Shown: one piece after another, positions 7,764 through 17,208 of the stretch | How positions within the stretch are numbered: the stretch's first letter is position 1 | How the letters are laid out: each line of letters starts with the position of its first letter | DNA from: Clostridium sp. Cult2 | GTDB lineage: Bacteria; Bacillota; Clostridia; Tissierellales; Tepidimicrobiaceae | DNA: 50,616 bases | Assembly (NCBI RefSeq): GCF_021655075.1 | Contig: NZ_PPXX01000018.1 | Coordinates: 1-50,616, forward strand | Direction: 5' to 3' | Made by a program: the position numbers and the translations under genes | The notes under the pieces: model-generated | Told to the model about the DNA's origin: nothing | Seen by the model: the letters and a program-made list of their open reading frames with translations, nothing else | The model's database searches: none

Positions 7764-9902
7764 TCATCTCTCCCCAAATAGAGAATCTACTTGTTCTCTT
7801 GATAAAAGTACCTTTCTTGGCTTACTTCCTTCATATCCGCCAACTATACCTAATTCCTCCATTTCGTCCACAATTCTAGCAGCCCTTGCATATCCAATCC
7901 TTAACTTCCTTTGTAATAAAGAAATAGACGCCTGCCCTTCCCCAGTTACTAGATAAGCAGCCTCTGGCAATAATTCGTCTGCATCACCTAATACATTATC
8001 TAATTCTATTTCACTTTGTATGGTTTCAATTATTTCATCGTTATAATCTGTTAAGTTTTGGGCTTTTAAAAAGTTAACAACTCTTTCAACTTCTGCATCG
8101 CTAATAAAAGCCCCTTGGATACGTATTGGCTTTGATAGATGTGAAGGATAAAATAGCATATCTCCCTTTCCTAATAATTTCTCAGCACCAGACATGTCTA
8201 ATATAGTTCTAGAGTCTACCTGGGATGATACAGCGAAAGAAATTCTCGAAGGTATGTTAGCCTTTATAGTGCCAGTAATAACGTCTACAGAAGGCCTTTG
8301 AGTTGCTACAATCAAATGCATTCCTGCCGCCCTTGCCATTTGCGCTAATCGGCAAATAAAATCCTCTATTTCTTGGGCTGCCACCATCATCAAATCTGCT
8401 AATTCGTCAATAATTATGACTATATTGGACAATTTTTCATCATTTTTGTTTTCAAATTTCTCATTATAAGCTTTAATATCTCTCACATTATTCTTAGCAA
8501 ATAGTTTGTATCTTCTTTCCATCTCCTCAACTGCCCAACTAAGAGCAGAAGCAGCTTTCCTAGGTTCTGTAACTACAGGTATTAATAAGTGGGGTATTCC
8601 GTTATAAATACTCAGCTCCACTACTTTAGGATCAATAAGTAATAGCTTTACATCATCGGGGTGGGCCTTAAACAGTATACTCATAATAATTGTGTTTATA
8701 CAAACACTTTTCCCTGAACCTGTTGCACCAGCAATCAAAAGATGAGGCATTTTGTCAATACTAGAAACAATTGGTTTACCAGATATATCCTTTCCTAGCA
8801 ATAGAGGCAAACTACTATCTAAGGATATATACTCTTTGGATTGTAAAATATCTTTTAATCCTACATTATCCTTTATCCTATTAGGAACTTCAATTCCTAC
8901 TGCTGCTTTACCAGGTATTGGTGCTTCAACTCTAATGTCTGATGTTGCCAAATTCAAGGACAAATCATCTGATAAATTGACAATCCTACTCACTTTAACA
9001 CCTGGAGCAGGCTGTAATTCATAACAAGTAATGGAAGGACCTTTATTGATTTGAACAATAGTCGCTTCAATTCCAAAATTTTTCATAGTCTCTTCAATTT
9101 TCTTTGCATTGTTTAATATTTCTTTTTTGCTATAAGAATCTTGTTTTTTTTCAAAATCATTCAGTAATTCTAAAGGTGGTAATGTATAGTTTGCAATTAC
9201 ATTTCTACTACTACTGATTAATAGTTCATTATCAATTGTAGTATCATTTTTTATTTCTTTATTTTCCCTTTTAGTATGATCATGAATTATTATTTCTTCA
9301 TTTATATTATCTATTCCTTTACCATTAGAAGTTTTTCTCTTAATATTGGTATCAACTTTTAAATCAGTAATTTTATTTTTTCTAAATTCAATTCTTTTTA
9401 TGAAGTCTTTAATTCTTACTTCTGTAAAAAGTAATACGGATATTAAAATGATAAAGGCAATAATAATATATGAACCCACTGAACCAAATAGTTTTAAAAA
9501 AACAAATCCAAAGACTGTACCAATGAAACCTCCTCCTAAACCTTGTTTGCTTAACTCTACTGAATTAGCAATCTTTGAAGAAAGATTAACACCAGTTTTA
9601 GTTCTAATATCAATTAAAGTCAAAAAACAAAAAAACAAAATCAGTAGATAAATAGATTTTATATCCTTTTCTATATCAAATCTATTAATTATAAACAACA
9701 ATCCTATAGCAATGATAATTAATGGAAATATGTACCCTCCAAAACCCATAAGAGTAAAAAATACGCTTCGTAAAAATACTCCAATAATACCTGTTTTGTC
9801 ACTAATTAAGCTAATTGACGATAGAATTCCAAAAGAAATAATTATAATACCAATTATTTCCCTAGAGATTTCCATGTTTTTTCTTTTCTTCTTTTTACTC
9901 AA
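7764..9902 (-). CDS. spoIIIE: DNA translocase FtsK/SpoIIIE
   Basis: About 712 aa. Layout: N-terminal hydrophobic region with about four membrane segments (residues 10-165), a charged linker, then the RecA-like motor with Walker A AGATGSGKS (about 391-399) and Walker B VIIIDELADLM, and a C-terminal winged-helix gamma domain (from about 640) that reads orienting DNA sequences. It pumps chromosome through the division or sporulation septum. The start chosen is TTG 9902, eight bases after AGGTGG; in-frame GTGs upstream overlap that site. From sequence alone a sporulation SpoIIIE cannot be told from a vegetative FtsK, but the position matches B. subtilis spoIIIE. Confidence 0.93.
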   Translation of the reverse strand: MSKKKKRKNMEISREIIGIIIISFGILSSISLISDKTGIIGVFLRSVFFTLMGFGGYIFPLIIIAIGLLFIINRFDIEKDIKSIYLLILFFCFLTLIDIRTKTGVNLSSKIANSVELSKQGLGGGFIGTVFGFVFLKLFGSVGSYIIIAFIILISVLLFTEVRIKDFIKRIEFRKNKITDLKVDTNIKRKTSNGKGIDNINEEIIIHDHTKRENKEIKNDTTIDNELLISSSRNVIANYTLPPLELLNDFEKKQDSYSKKEILNNAKKIEETMKNFGIEATIVQINKGPSITCYELQPAPGVKVSRIVNLSDDLSLNLATSDIRVEAPIPGKAAVGIEVPNRIKDNVGLKDILQSKEYISLDSSLPLLLGKDISGKPIVSSIDKMPHLLIAGATGSGKSVCINTIIMSILFKAHPDDVKLLLIDPKVVELSIYNGIPHLLIPVVTEPRKAASALSWAVEEMERRYKLFAKNNVRDIKAYNEKFENKNDEKLSNIVIIIDELADLMMVAAQEIEDFICRLAQMARAAGMHLIVATQRPSVDVITGTIKANIPSRISFAVSSQVDSRTILDMSGAEKLLGKGDMLFYPSHLSKPIRIQGAFISDAEVERVVNFLKAQNLTDYNDEIIETIQSEIELDNVLGDADELLPEAAYLVTGEGQASISLLQRKLRIGYARAARIVDEMEELGIVGGYEGSKPRKVLLSREQVDSLFGER

Positions 9903-9952
9903 GAAGATCACCACCTCTTGAACAAGTTTTATATTAAGTATAAATATCCTAT

Positions 9953-10783
9953 CTATTTAAAGAAGGATAATACTATTGTTATCAATCCAACTACCCATAA
10001 ATAGTAAGAAAAATAATGTAGTTTGTCTTTTTTAAGCATTTTTATCAATATCTTTATTGCTAAGACTCCCACTATAGTTGACAATAGAACACCTACTAAT
10101 AAAGGTATAGTAAAGGCTACTTGGCTATCCTTTTTTAAAACTTCTCTAATTCCTAATACGCCAGCACCAAAAGTTGCAGGCAAAGCCAATAAAAATGAAA
10201 ATTCTGTTGCTAAAGATCTATTCAATCCCCTTAATAATCCACCAACAATGGTAGAGCCAGATCTAGATATACCTGGTATTATGGCTATACCTTGAAAAGT
10301 ACCTATAATTAGCCCATCTATAAATGTCATATTCTTAACCCTTTTATTCTCATAACTTCTCTTATTTGCAACCCACAATAAAAGACCAGTCACAATAAAA
10401 GCTATTCCTATTGGAAGCATAGAAGATGAATAGAGCTTTTCAAAAAAATCTTCAAATGCTAGTCCAATTATGGCAGTAGGTATACTACCAACTATTATAA
10501 GCACGCCTAATTTTTGATAATCATTTCTTATCTTAAACCTTCTATCGATTATCCAATTTTTTATCATTTTTATAAATTCAACAATTATCTTTATTATATC
10601 ATTAAAATAAACAATTACTATAGATAACAAAGTGCCAAAATGAAGCATTTCAGCAAAAAAAAGATTTCCTTCTTTTATACCAAAAATATTCTGCAATATT
10701 ACCAAATGACCAGAGCTACTAATAGGTAAGAATTCAGCAATTCCCTGAAACACTCCTAGTATAATAGCTTGAATTAATGTCAA
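9953..10783 (-). CDS. uppP: undecaprenyl-diphosphatase UppP (BacA)
   Basis: 276 aa integral membrane protein with the BacA signature motifs: EFLPISSSGHL near residue 17 and PGISRSGST near residue 170, which carry the catalytic Glu, Ser and Arg. It removes a phosphate from undecaprenyl diphosphate to regenerate the lipid carrier for cell-wall synthesis; bacitracin blocks this step. It starts with TTG, with AAAGGGGG seven bases upstream. It has replaced the short genes usually found between tepA and spoIIIE in Bacillus, and a likely promoter lies just upstream. Confidence 0.95.
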   Translation of the reverse strand: MTLIQAIILGVFQGIAEFLPISSSGHLVILQNIFGIKEGNLFFAEMLHFGTLLSIVIVYFNDIIKIIVEFIKMIKNWIIDRRFKIRNDYQKLGVLIIVGSIPTAIIGLAFEDFFEKLYSSSMLPIGIAFIVTGLLLWVANKRSYENKRVKNMTFIDGLIIGTFQGIAIIPGISRSGSTIVGGLLRGLNRSLATEFSFLLALPATFGAGVLGIREVLKKDSQVAFTIPLLVGVLLSTIVGVLAIKILIKMLKKDKLHYFSYYLWVVGLITIVLSFFK

Positions 10784-10817
10784 TTCAATTCCCCCTTTTA
10801 TTTCATATTCTCATGTT

Positions 10818-10826
10818 ATTATAGCA
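10818..10826 (-). promoter_or_regulatory. possible extended -10 promoter for uppP
   Basis: The minus strand reads TGCTATAAT (10826-10818), an extended -10 element, about 35 bp upstream of the uppP start. No good -35 is visible. A short palindrome ACAATTTGAATTGT directly precedes it and could be an operator or part of the tepA 3' end. Confidence 0.45.
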
Positions 10827-10843
10827 CAATTCAAATTGTTATA

Positions 10844-11527
10844 CTATGGATTTTTCATATGAATCATTTCATTAAGCTTCTCTAGTGCTTGGCTAAATCC
10901 ACCTACCTCATCTATTAAACCAATATCAACAGTATCCTTTCCAATAAGTATTGTGCCTACATCATTAGCTAATTCATCGGTAGAATACATCAACTCTCTC
11001 AAGGTATCTTTATCAATATTAGACGTTCTTAGAATAAAATTTATAATTCTTTTCTGCATCTTTTCAAAATATCTAAAGGTCTGTGGTACACCGATGACTA
11101 ATCCTGTTGTTCGAATTGGGTGAATTGTCATAGCAGCTGAAGGTACAATAAAAGAATAGTCTGAAGCAGTAGCTAATGGTACACCAATGCTATGGCCTCC
11201 CCCTAAGACTAAAGATACTTTTGGTTTATCAATACTATATATCATCTCCGCTAGGGCTAATCCAGCTTCCACATCTCCACCTACAGTATTTAAAATAATA
11301 AAAACACCTTCAATCTTAGGGTCTTGCTTAGCAGCTATTAACATAGGTATTAAATGTTCATATTTTGTTGTCTTTTTATCGGAAGGAGATATATTATGTC
11401 CTTCTATTTCACCTATTATAGATAAAAATTGTATATTATTTTCAAAATTTGGTGCTTTAGGTGTACCTAACTCTTTTACATTTTCAATCATATCTTCATT
11501 TTTATCTGGAACAGTATCTTTACTCAC
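10844..11527 (-). CDS. tepA: TepA, ClpP-like serine peptidase
   Basis: 227 aa ClpP/crotonase-fold protein of the TepA (YmfB) family. The nucleophile Ser113 lies in GGGHSIGVP and His136 in MTIHPIRTTG, the latter followed by GLVIGVPQTF, a hallmark stretch of TepA. The first 30 residues are charged and probably disordered. In B. subtilis TepA has been linked to protein export and to degradation of small acid-soluble spore proteins. It starts with GTG preceded by GGAGGT. It lies upstream of uppP and spoIIIE, matching the conserved tepA-spoIIIE neighbourhood. Confidence 0.88.
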   Translation of the reverse strand: MSKDTVPDKNEDMIENVKELGTPKAPNFENNIQFLSIIGEIEGHNISPSDKKTTKYEHLIPMLIAAKQDPKIEGVFIILNTVGGDVEAGLALAEMIYSIDKPKVSLVLGGGHSIGVPLATASDYSFIVPSAAMTIHPIRTTGLVIGVPQTFRYFEKMQKRIINFILRTSNIDKDTLRELMYSTDELANDVGTILIGKDTVDIGLIDEVGGFSQALEKLNEMIHMKNP

Positions 11528-11574
11528 TCTATAACCTCCATTGTATTAATTATATCTAGTATTATAGTTTTTAC

Positions 11575-11606
11575 TTTTCCTATTATAATATGCCTAAATA
11601 GGAAAA
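11575..11606. repeat. inverted repeat upstream of tepA
   Basis: TTTTCCTATT (11575-11584) and AATAGGAAAA (11597-11606) form a perfect 10-bp inverted repeat around a 12-base centre. It lies between the ylmC terminator and the tepA start, with TATAAT-like hexamers inside and downstream of it. It could be a repressor site for the tepA promoter. No recognised regulator consensus fits. Confidence 0.4.
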
Positions 11607-11617
11607 ATTAAATATTA

Positions 11618-11640
11618 AACCTGATTCTTAGAATCAGGTT
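11618..11640 (-). terminator. intrinsic terminator after ylmC
   Basis: Perfect 10-bp stem AACCTGATTC / GAATCAGGTT with a 3-base loop, followed on the minus strand by TTTAATATTTAATTTTT. It ends the dut-ylmC transcript and separates it from tepA. Confidence 0.8.
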
Positions 11641-11676
11641 GTCTTTTAATAGTATCTTTAGATTACTCTATTTATT

Positions 11677-11916
11677 TTACAATTCCACTATAATCATATC
11701 GTTACCAATCTTTCTAATGGTATTCCAGGGTATTTCGATGGATGAATTCTCTCCAAATAATCTAAATTGAAGTTTTTTTTCAGGTACTAGCAAGGTAAGT
11801 ATTTTCCCTGTATTTTTGTCTACAACAATATCTGAATCAGCAATTATACCTAAACGTTGACCATTATTTAAATTAATTATTTCTTTTCCACCTAATTCAC
11901 TGAGCATTATTGTCAT
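11677..11916 (-). CDS. YlmC/YmxH family PRC-barrel protein (sporulation-associated)
   Basis: 79 aa, all beta-rich, with the YlmC/YmxH pattern: LGGKEIINLNNGQRLG at the start, a central VVDKNTGKI turn and IPWNTIRKIGNDMIIV at the end. This is the PRC-barrel fold. Paralogues sit near sigE or pnp in spore formers, but the biochemical role is unknown. AGGAGATGG precedes the ATG. It occupies the ymxH position of the pnp-ylxY-mlpA-ymxH neighbourhood. Confidence 0.8.
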   Translation of the reverse strand: MTIMLSELGGKEIINLNNGQRLGIIADSDIVVDKNTGKILTLLVPEKKLQFRLFGENSSIEIPWNTIRKIGNDMIIVEL

Positions 11917-12025
11917 CTTACCATCTCCTTTTATTTCATATTATATTTTATGTGATATAAATAATAATATGCTTTATCATTTATGATAAGGTTAACTATG
12001 ATATTCTATAATATAAAAGGGTATA
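11917..12025 (-). promoter_or_regulatory. intergenic region with palindrome and possible -10 upstream of ylmC
   Basis: 109 bp between dut and ylmC. It holds a palindrome TTATCA-TTTA-TGATAA (11974-11989) and, about 20 bp before the ylmC start, a TATAAT on the minus strand without a convincing -35. This could be a promoter for ylmC recognised by another sigma factor, with the palindrome as operator. Neither is certain. Confidence 0.3.
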
Positions 12026-12457
12026 TTAATACCCTGTATGTCCAAAACCTCCTTCCCCTCTATCTGTAGAATCTAAAGTTGAAACTTCCATTAACTCAGC
12101 TCTTTCATATTTTACAAACACCATTTGAGCAATCCTATCTCCTCTTTTGATTATATAATCATCATTACTTAAATTAATCAATATTACTCCTATTTCTCCT
12201 CTGTAATCACTATCTATGGTACCAATTCCATTTGCTAATGAAATGCCATGCTTCAAAGCTAGCCCACTTCTAGCCCGTATTTGAGCTTCATAACCTTTAG
12301 GGATGGAAATAAATAAGCCTGTGGATACTAAAACTCTTTCTAATGGTTTGATTAGTATAGGTTCATCGATATTAGCATGTAAATCCATACCAGCTGAACC
12401 AACAGTTTTGTAATTAGGAAGAGGAAAAGAACTTTTATTTACTACTTTAATTACCAT
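12026..12457 (-). CDS. dut: dUTP diphosphatase
   Basis: 143 aa trimeric dUTPase, hydrolysing dUTP to dUMP to keep uracil out of DNA and supply thymidylate synthesis. All five motifs are visible: [31 protein letters not shown], the region [10 protein letters not shown], and the C-terminal arm [11 protein letters not shown], which closes over the active site. The gene lies 9 bp after the M16 peptidase gene, apparently in the same transcript. Confidence 0.96.
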   Translation of the reverse strand: MVIKVVNKSSFPLPNYKTVGSAGMDLHANIDEPILIKPLERVLVSTGLFISIPKGYEAQIRARSGLALKHGISLANGIGTIDSDYRGEIGVILINLSNDDYIIKRGDRIAQMVFVKYERAELMEVSTLDSTDRGEGGFGHTGY

Positions 12458-12466
12458 AATATCACC

Positions 12467-13741
12467 TCAGCTAAAAAATATTTCTTTTAATTGATTATCA
12501 ATCCTTTCACAGTCAAAAATTTTCCCAACATAAGCTATATTATATTTGGTTTGGTCAAAAATTTTATCAACTATCCTTTTAATATCTTCCATTTTAACAT
12601 TATCAATTTTTTCTAAAACTTCTTTTGGAGATAATATCTTACCTAATAACAATTCAGATTTTCCTATATCAAACATCCTGCTAAAAGTACCTTCCATACC
12701 TAGTATATAATTGCCCTTTAATTGCTCTTTAGATTTTATCAACTCATCCTCAGTAATTAAATTAATTTTTAAATCTTTAATATTCTTATTTATTAGTTGG
12801 GCTACATTAATAATCTGATTCACTCCTAAACCAGCATATATGGTAAATGCTCCTATATCCTGAAAGGATGTAGGATGAGAATATACGGAATATACTAAGC
12901 CCTTTTCTTCTCTAATGTTCTGAAATAACCTAGAACTCATACTCCCACCAAATACATTATTCATGACCAATAGTGGATATATATCATCAGACCCTCTTTT
13001 AACCCCTTCCATTCCTATGCAAAAATTTAACTGCTCAATATCTTTTACTTGACAGCCCATCTTCTGTTTAATATTTGGAAGACTATTGTTTATTGAATTA
13101 TTTGTGTAACCCATAGAACCATTGGCAAAATCATTGTTTAATATCTTTAAAGTATCCTTATCATCAAAATTCCCAACAATTGAAATAACCATATTTTCTG
13201 GTATATAGTTGTTATGAAAATATTTTAATATAGACTCTCTATCTAGATTATTAATGGTTCCGTAAGAACCTAAAATAGGCAATGCTAATGGAGTATCTTC
13301 AAACATTAGCTCGTTTAATAGATCATAAACTAAATCTTCTGGTGAATCCAAATACATCTTTATTTCCTCCAAGATTACTCCCTTTTCCTTTTCAATATCC
13401 TTTTCATCGAATATTGAATTATTAAACATATCAGATAGAAGATTTATTGCAATTGGCAAATGCTTATCCAATACTTTAACATAAAAACAAGTATATTCAG
13501 TACTTGTAAAAGCATTTATTTGACCACCAATATTATCAATTAATGTAGCTATATCTTTAGCGGTTCTATTTTTTGTACCTTTAAATAGCATATGTTCAAT
13601 AAAATGGGATATCCCATTTACATGCTTGTCCTCCTTCATAATACCATTTTCCACCAATATTCCAATGGAAACTGAATTAACATAAGGGATTTTCTCCATC
13701 ACAACTCGAATCCCATTATCAAGTTTATCCTTTAAGTACAT
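12467..13741 (-). CDS. M16 family zinc peptidase (MlpA/YmxG-like)
   Basis: 424 aa. The inverted zinc motif HFIEH (H46, E49, H50) and a downstream acidic ligand region (EKGVILEEIKMY) are intact, so it should be the active partner type. The two M16 halves are present, the second with RSF-like RLFQNIREEKGLVYSV typical of processing peptidases. The B. subtilis equivalent next to pnp is MlpA (YmxG). Its substrate is not established. It is located between ylxY and dut. Confidence 0.9.
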   Translation of the reverse strand: MYLKDKLDNGIRVVMEKIPYVNSVSIGILVENGIMKEDKHVNGISHFIEHMLFKGTKNRTAKDIATLIDNIGGQINAFTSTEYTCFYVKVLDKHLPIAINLLSDMFNNSIFDEKDIEKEKGVILEEIKMYLDSPEDLVYDLLNELMFEDTPLALPILGSYGTINNLDRESILKYFHNNYIPENMVISIVGNFDDKDTLKILNNDFANGSMGYTNNSINNSLPNIKQKMGCQVKDIEQLNFCIGMEGVKRGSDDIYPLLVMNNVFGGSMSSRLFQNIREEKGLVYSVYSHPTSFQDIGAFTIYAGLGVNQIINVAQLINKNIKDLKINLITEDELIKSKEQLKGNYILGMEGTFSRMFDIGKSELLLGKILSPKEVLEKIDNVKMEDIKRIVDKIFDQTKYNIAYVGKIFDCERIDNQLKEIFFS

Positions 13742-13769
13742 TTTTGTCCTCCTAAATCCTTATATAATT

Positions 13770-14477
13770 TTATTTGATTACATCGCTAATCTTACCGATT
13801 TTATACCCATTATCAAATAGATAAGATATAATTTCTGGTAAAGAATTAACCGTTTCTTCTGTTGGATGCATTAATACAATAGCTGAATCATGGATTTTAC
13901 TAATTACTCTATTTATTATTTTTTCTTTAGTACTATCTTCTCTCCAATCAATGGTATCAATACTCCACATTATTATATCATAATTTAAATCTTTTGCTGC
14001 TTTTATAGTATTATCATTATAAGCTCCCGATGGAGGTGCAAAGTATACAGGTTCATAGTTTAAAATATTATATATAATATTATGAGCTTTCAAAATTTCT
14101 TCCTTGTTACTTTCATAATTTAATTTGTCATAATCTATATGCTTATATCCATGATTGCCTATCTGATGGCCTGCTTCATAAATATCTTTTAATAATTCTG
14201 GATTTTTTTGAGCCCAAGTACCCGTTACAAAAAAGGTAATATTTATATTATGCTTAGAAAAAGTTTCCAACATGGGTTGAATATATTCATTACCCCAGTC
14301 TACATTACAAGCAAAAGATACAATCTTATCATCTACATTACCTTTATAATATATATCCATCTTAAACGTTTCATCTATCCTGTTATATAAAGAAAAATAA
14401 ATTGCTACTACTATTAGTATAAAAATAATTCCTACTATTGTGTAGATAGTTTTTTTGTTCACAATTAATATTCTCAT
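13770..14477 (-). CDS. YlxY-like membrane-anchored polysaccharide deacetylase, sporulation-associated
   Basis: 235 aa. A single N-terminal membrane anchor (about residues 10-29) is followed by a NodB-homology domain facing outward. The first motif reads CNVDWG instead of TFDDG, so the aspartate that normally binds metal is replaced by tryptophan; the second motif HGYKH keeps the two histidines, and later motifs (PPSGAYND, LMHPT) are recognisable. This fits the YlxY family, found next to pnp in spore formers, whose catalytic activity is doubtful. Function in the spore wall is inferred from family and synteny. Confidence 0.8.
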   Translation of the reverse strand: MRILIVNKKTIYTIVGIIFILIVVAIYFSLYNRIDETFKMDIYYKGNVDDKIVSFACNVDWGNEYIQPMLETFSKHNINITFFVTGTWAQKNPELLKDIYEAGHQIGNHGYKHIDYDKLNYESNKEEILKAHNIIYNILNYEPVYFAPPSGAYNDNTIKAAKDLNYDIIMWSIDTIDWREDSTKEKIINRVISKIHDSAIVLMHPTEETVNSLPEIISYLFDNGYKIGKISDVIK

Positions 14478-14552
14478 ATTTATCCCTCCAAATATTCTTA
14501 TATCATTATTTATATTCAGAGGAATGGTAAATTATATTATATAAATTAAAAA

Positions 14553-14575
14553 CATGAACCTTAATCGGGTTCATG
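14553..14575 (-). terminator. intrinsic terminator after pnp
   Basis: CATGAACC (14553-14560) and GGTTCATG (14568-14575) form a stem with a 7-base loop, followed on the minus strand by TTTTTAATTT. It lies about 20 bp past the pnp stop. Confidence 0.85.
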
Positions 14576-14596
14576 CATTTAGTACCAATGTAAATT

Positions 14597-16687
14597 CTAT
14601 TCTTTTTCTTCTTTTGGTAAAGCTGCTTTCCTTGATAAATTAATTCTCCCTTGATTGTCTATATCTATTACTTTAACTAATACTTGATCTCCATTTGACA
14701 GTACATCTTCAACCTTATTTATCCTTTCATTGGCTATATTTGAAATGTGGAGTAGTCCTTCTTTGCCATTAATTATCTCTACAAAAGCACCAAAAGGTAC
14801 TATTTTTACTACTTTCCCCATATATATATCTCCAATTTCTACATCTTTCACAATTTCTTCAATTATTTTCATAGCCTTTTTCCCATTTTCCATATTATCT
14901 GAAGCTATAGATACTTTACCATCATCATCTATATCAATTTTCACACCAGTTTCATCTATTATCTTGTTAATCATCTTACCTCCCGGGCCAATAATATCCC
15001 TTATTTTATCTGGATCAACTTGCATGGTAATAATCCTTGGAGCATAAGGGGATAATTCTTTCCTAGGCTTTGAAATGGCTTCATTCATCTTACCAAGTAT
15101 AAACAATCTTCCATCTCTGGCTCTTTTTAAAGCTTCAGTCAATATAGTTCTATCAATACCCGATATTTTTATGTCCATTTGGATTGCAGTTACTCCTTTT
15201 TCAGTTCCTGCAACTTTAAAATCCATATCACCTAAATGGTCCTCCATACCTTGGATATCAGATAAAATAGCTACTTTATCTTCTGACTTAATTAATCCCA
15301 TTGCAATTCCTGCTACTGATGCCTTAATTGGAACTCCTGCATCTAATAAAGCTAAAGTACTACCACATACACTAGCTTGAGAACTAGAGCCATTTGAACT
15401 AAGCACTTCAGATACTAATCTTATGGTGTATGGGAACTCTTCTACTAATGGTATTACTGGTTCTAATGCTCTTTCAGCCAATGCACCATGCCCTACTTCA
15501 CGTCTTCCTGGTCCTCTTAAAACCCTAGTATCCCCAACTGAATAAGGTGGAAAATTATAATGATGCATATACCTTTTTGATTCTTCTTCACTAATTCCAT
15601 CGATAATTTGAACATCGCTAGAGGCTCCTAAAGTTGCAACAGTTAATACTTGAGTTTGACCTCTTTTAAATAATCCAGAACCATGGGTTCTAGGTAATAA
15701 ACCAACCTCACAGGTTATAGGACGAATTTCATCCACTTTCCTATTATCAGGTCTAGTTCCTTCTTCTAAAATTAGTCTTCTAACTTCTTCTTTTACTATT
15801 TCTTCTAACACTTCAACAACATCTTTTTCATTCTCCGGATATTGCTCAACAAAATTCTCTACTGTTTCCCCTATTACTTCATCAATTTTTTCCTCTCTAT
15901 CCTGTTTTTCAAAAGTCTGAATAGCCTCAATTAGTTTATTTGTTGCGTATTCTCTAACTTCTTTTTCAATATTAATATCTGGTTTAAATACTACAATTTC
16001 TTGTTTTTCCTTTCCTATTTCTTCTTGAATACTTTCAATAAATATGCATAATTTTTTGATTTCTTCATGAGCAAACAGTATAGCTTCTAGCATAGTTTCT
16101 TCAGGTACCTCATTAGCCCCTGCTTCTACCATCATAATTGCATCCTTTGTTCCTGACACAACTAGATGAATATGGGATTTGTCTCTTTCTTCAGCTGTGG
16201 GATTTAAAACAAATTTACCATCAACTAATCCAACTAATACAGACGCTGTTGGACCATTAAATGGTATATCTGATATTGATAGGGCTATAGAAGAACCAAT
16301 CATTCCAACTATATCTGGTGTACAATCTTGGTCAACAGATAACACAGTAGCAATAACTTGTACATCATTCCTATATCCATCTGGAAATAGTGGTCTAATA
16401 GGTCTATCTATTAACCTCGATGTTAGTATTGCTTTATCACTGGGTTTACCCTCCCTTTTAATAAATCCTCCAGGTATCTTACCTACTGAATATAACCTCT
16501 CTTCAAAATCAACGCTTAATGGAAAAAAATCTATTCCTTCTCTTGGTTCCTTAGATGCTGTAGCTGTAACTAATACCACCGTATCTCCATATTGGAGTAA
16601 ACATGCTCCATTGGCTTGTTCAGCTACTTTTCCAATTGTAATAGAAAGATTTCTTCCAGCTAAATTATACTGAAACTGCCTTTCCAT
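14597..16687 (-). CDS. pnp: polynucleotide phosphorylase
   Basis: 696 aa 3'-to-5' phosphorolytic exoribonuclease of the RNA degradosome. Two RNase PH domains are separated by a helical domain, the second containing [15 protein letters not shown]; they are followed by a KH domain ([15 protein letters not shown], about residues 565-580) and a C-terminal S1 domain ([16 protein letters not shown]). The length is normal. AGGAGGT precedes the ATG. It is preceded by rpsO and followed by ylxY, the usual Firmicute order, with its own likely -10 sequence in the gap. Confidence 0.97.
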   Translation of the reverse strand: MERQFQYNLAGRNLSITIGKVAEQANGACLLQYGDTVVLVTATASKEPREGIDFFPLSVDFEERLYSVGKIPGGFIKREGKPSDKAILTSRLIDRPIRPLFPDGYRNDVQVIATVLSVDQDCTPDIVGMIGSSIALSISDIPFNGPTASVLVGLVDGKFVLNPTAEERDKSHIHLVVSGTKDAIMMVEAGANEVPEETMLEAILFAHEEIKKLCIFIESIQEEIGKEKQEIVVFKPDINIEKEVREYATNKLIEAIQTFEKQDREEKIDEVIGETVENFVEQYPENEKDVVEVLEEIVKEEVRRLILEEGTRPDNRKVDEIRPITCEVGLLPRTHGSGLFKRGQTQVLTVATLGASSDVQIIDGISEEESKRYMHHYNFPPYSVGDTRVLRGPGRREVGHGALAERALEPVIPLVEEFPYTIRLVSEVLSSNGSSSQASVCGSTLALLDAGVPIKASVAGIAMGLIKSEDKVAILSDIQGMEDHLGDMDFKVAGTEKGVTAIQMDIKISGIDRTILTEALKRARDGRLFILGKMNEAISKPRKELSPYAPRIITMQVDPDKIRDIIGPGGKMINKIIDETGVKIDIDDDGKVSIASDNMENGKKAMKIIEEIVKDVEIGDIYMGKVVKIVPFGAFVEIINGKEGLLHISNIANERINKVEDVLSNGDQVLVKVIDIDNQGRINLSRKAALPKEEKE

Positions 16688-16721
16688 GTTCTACCTCCTT
16701 TTGATAATTTAACATATTCTT

Positions 16722-16727
16722 ATTATA
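16722..16727 (-). promoter_or_regulatory. possible pnp promoter (-10)
   Basis: TATAAT on the minus strand lies about 35 bp upstream of the pnp start. The sequence at the -35 distance (AGTGTT) is poor, so the promoter would be weak or activator dependent. Confidence 0.45.
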
Positions 16728-16809
16728 ACCTTTTATTGATTAAAAACACTAAATACTAGAGTTAAGGTTAAAATTTATTTCAAAAAACTCATAAAAAATC
16801 CTTTTTTAA

Positions 16810-16840
16810 TTGATTAGGTTATCTCCTAGTGATAAATCAA
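16810..16840 (-). other. imperfect hairpin in the rpsO-pnp intergenic region
   Basis: TTGAT...TTATC (16810-16823) can pair with GATAA-ATCAA (16831-16840), leaving a bulge. With the neighbouring rpsO terminator it makes two consecutive stems in the 179-bp gap. In enteric bacteria the pnp leader is a double-strand processing site for autoregulation; whether that holds here is unknown. The rest of the gap is A/T-rich with no further features. Confidence 0.3.
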
Positions 16841-16841
16841 T

Positions 16842-16864
16842 AGAGCGGGATAAATCCCCGCTCT
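16842..16864 (-). terminator. hairpin terminator after rpsO
   Basis: AGAGCGGG / CCCGCTCT stem (16842-16849, 16857-16864) with a 7-base loop, starting 3 bp after the rpsO stop. This is the most GC-rich stem of the intergenic regions. The following ATTGATTTATC is only moderately U-rich, so some read-through into pnp is likely. Confidence 0.75.
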
Positions 16865-16866
16865 AA

Positions 16867-17136
16867 TTATCCTCTAATTCCTAATTTTTCAACTAAAGCA
16901 CGATATCTTTCAATATCCTTTTTTTCTAAATATTTCAATAAACCTCTTCTTTGACCTATCATCTTAAACAAACCTCTTCTTGAATGATGATCTTTTTTAT
17001 GTGTCTTAAGGTGCTCTGTTAAGGAATTAATTCTGTGACTTAATATTGCAATTTGAACTTCTGGTGAACCAGTATCCCCATCATGCAATTTATACTCTTC
17101 AATAATTTGAGCTTTTTGTTCTTTAGTCATTGTCAT
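16867..17136 (-). CDS. rpsO: 30S ribosomal protein S15
   Basis: 89 aa, exactly the family length, binding the central domain of 16S rRNA. The conserved [13 protein letters not shown] and [11 protein letters not shown] segments are present. The start is set at ATG 17136, eight bases after GAGGAGG; a longer frame beginning at 17169 would add 11 residues that no S15 has and would place that ribosome binding site inside the gene. It has its own promoter and a hairpin leader. Confidence 0.97.
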   Translation of the reverse strand: MTMTKEQKAQIIEEYKLHDGDTGSPEVQIAILSHRINSLTEHLKTHKKDHHSRRGLFKMIGQRRGLLKYLEKKDIERYRALVEKLGIRG

Positions 17137-17168
17137 ATATTTTACCTCCTCTAATTTTATTTTCACCA

Positions 17169-17208
17169 TTAGCTAAGTAAATCGCCGAGGTACGAGAAAC
17201 TTAGCTAA
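17169..17208 (-). promoter_or_regulatory. rpsO leader hairpin, candidate S15 autoregulatory element
   Basis: On the minus strand TTAGCTAAGT pairs with ACTTAGCTAA (10-bp perfect arms) around 20 bases, TTCTCGTACCTCGGCGATTT, that can form a short inner TCG/CGA stem. It lies in the untranslated leader between the promoter and the S15 ribosome binding site. S15 is known to repress its own mRNA through leader structures in several bacteria; the exact class here is unassigned. Confidence 0.55.

Noticed and set aside
7369-7956. 195-codon plus-strand frame antisense to rimO and ftsK
   Set aside because: It spans the boundary of two well-conserved opposite-strand genes and is low-complexity Ser/Ile; a shadow of codon usage.
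10827-10840. ACAATTTGAATTGT palindrome before uppP as tepA terminator
   Set aside because: AT-only stem with no room for a loop and no U tract; not credible as an intrinsic terminator.
16179-16673. 164-codon plus-strand frame inside pnp
   Set aside because: Antisense to conserved PNPase coding sequence with no family resemblance.
17169-17208. treating the hairpin before rpsO as a terminator of ribF
   Set aside because: It lies after a better-fitting promoter, is not followed by a U run, and is close to the rpsO ribosome binding site, so a leader element fits better.
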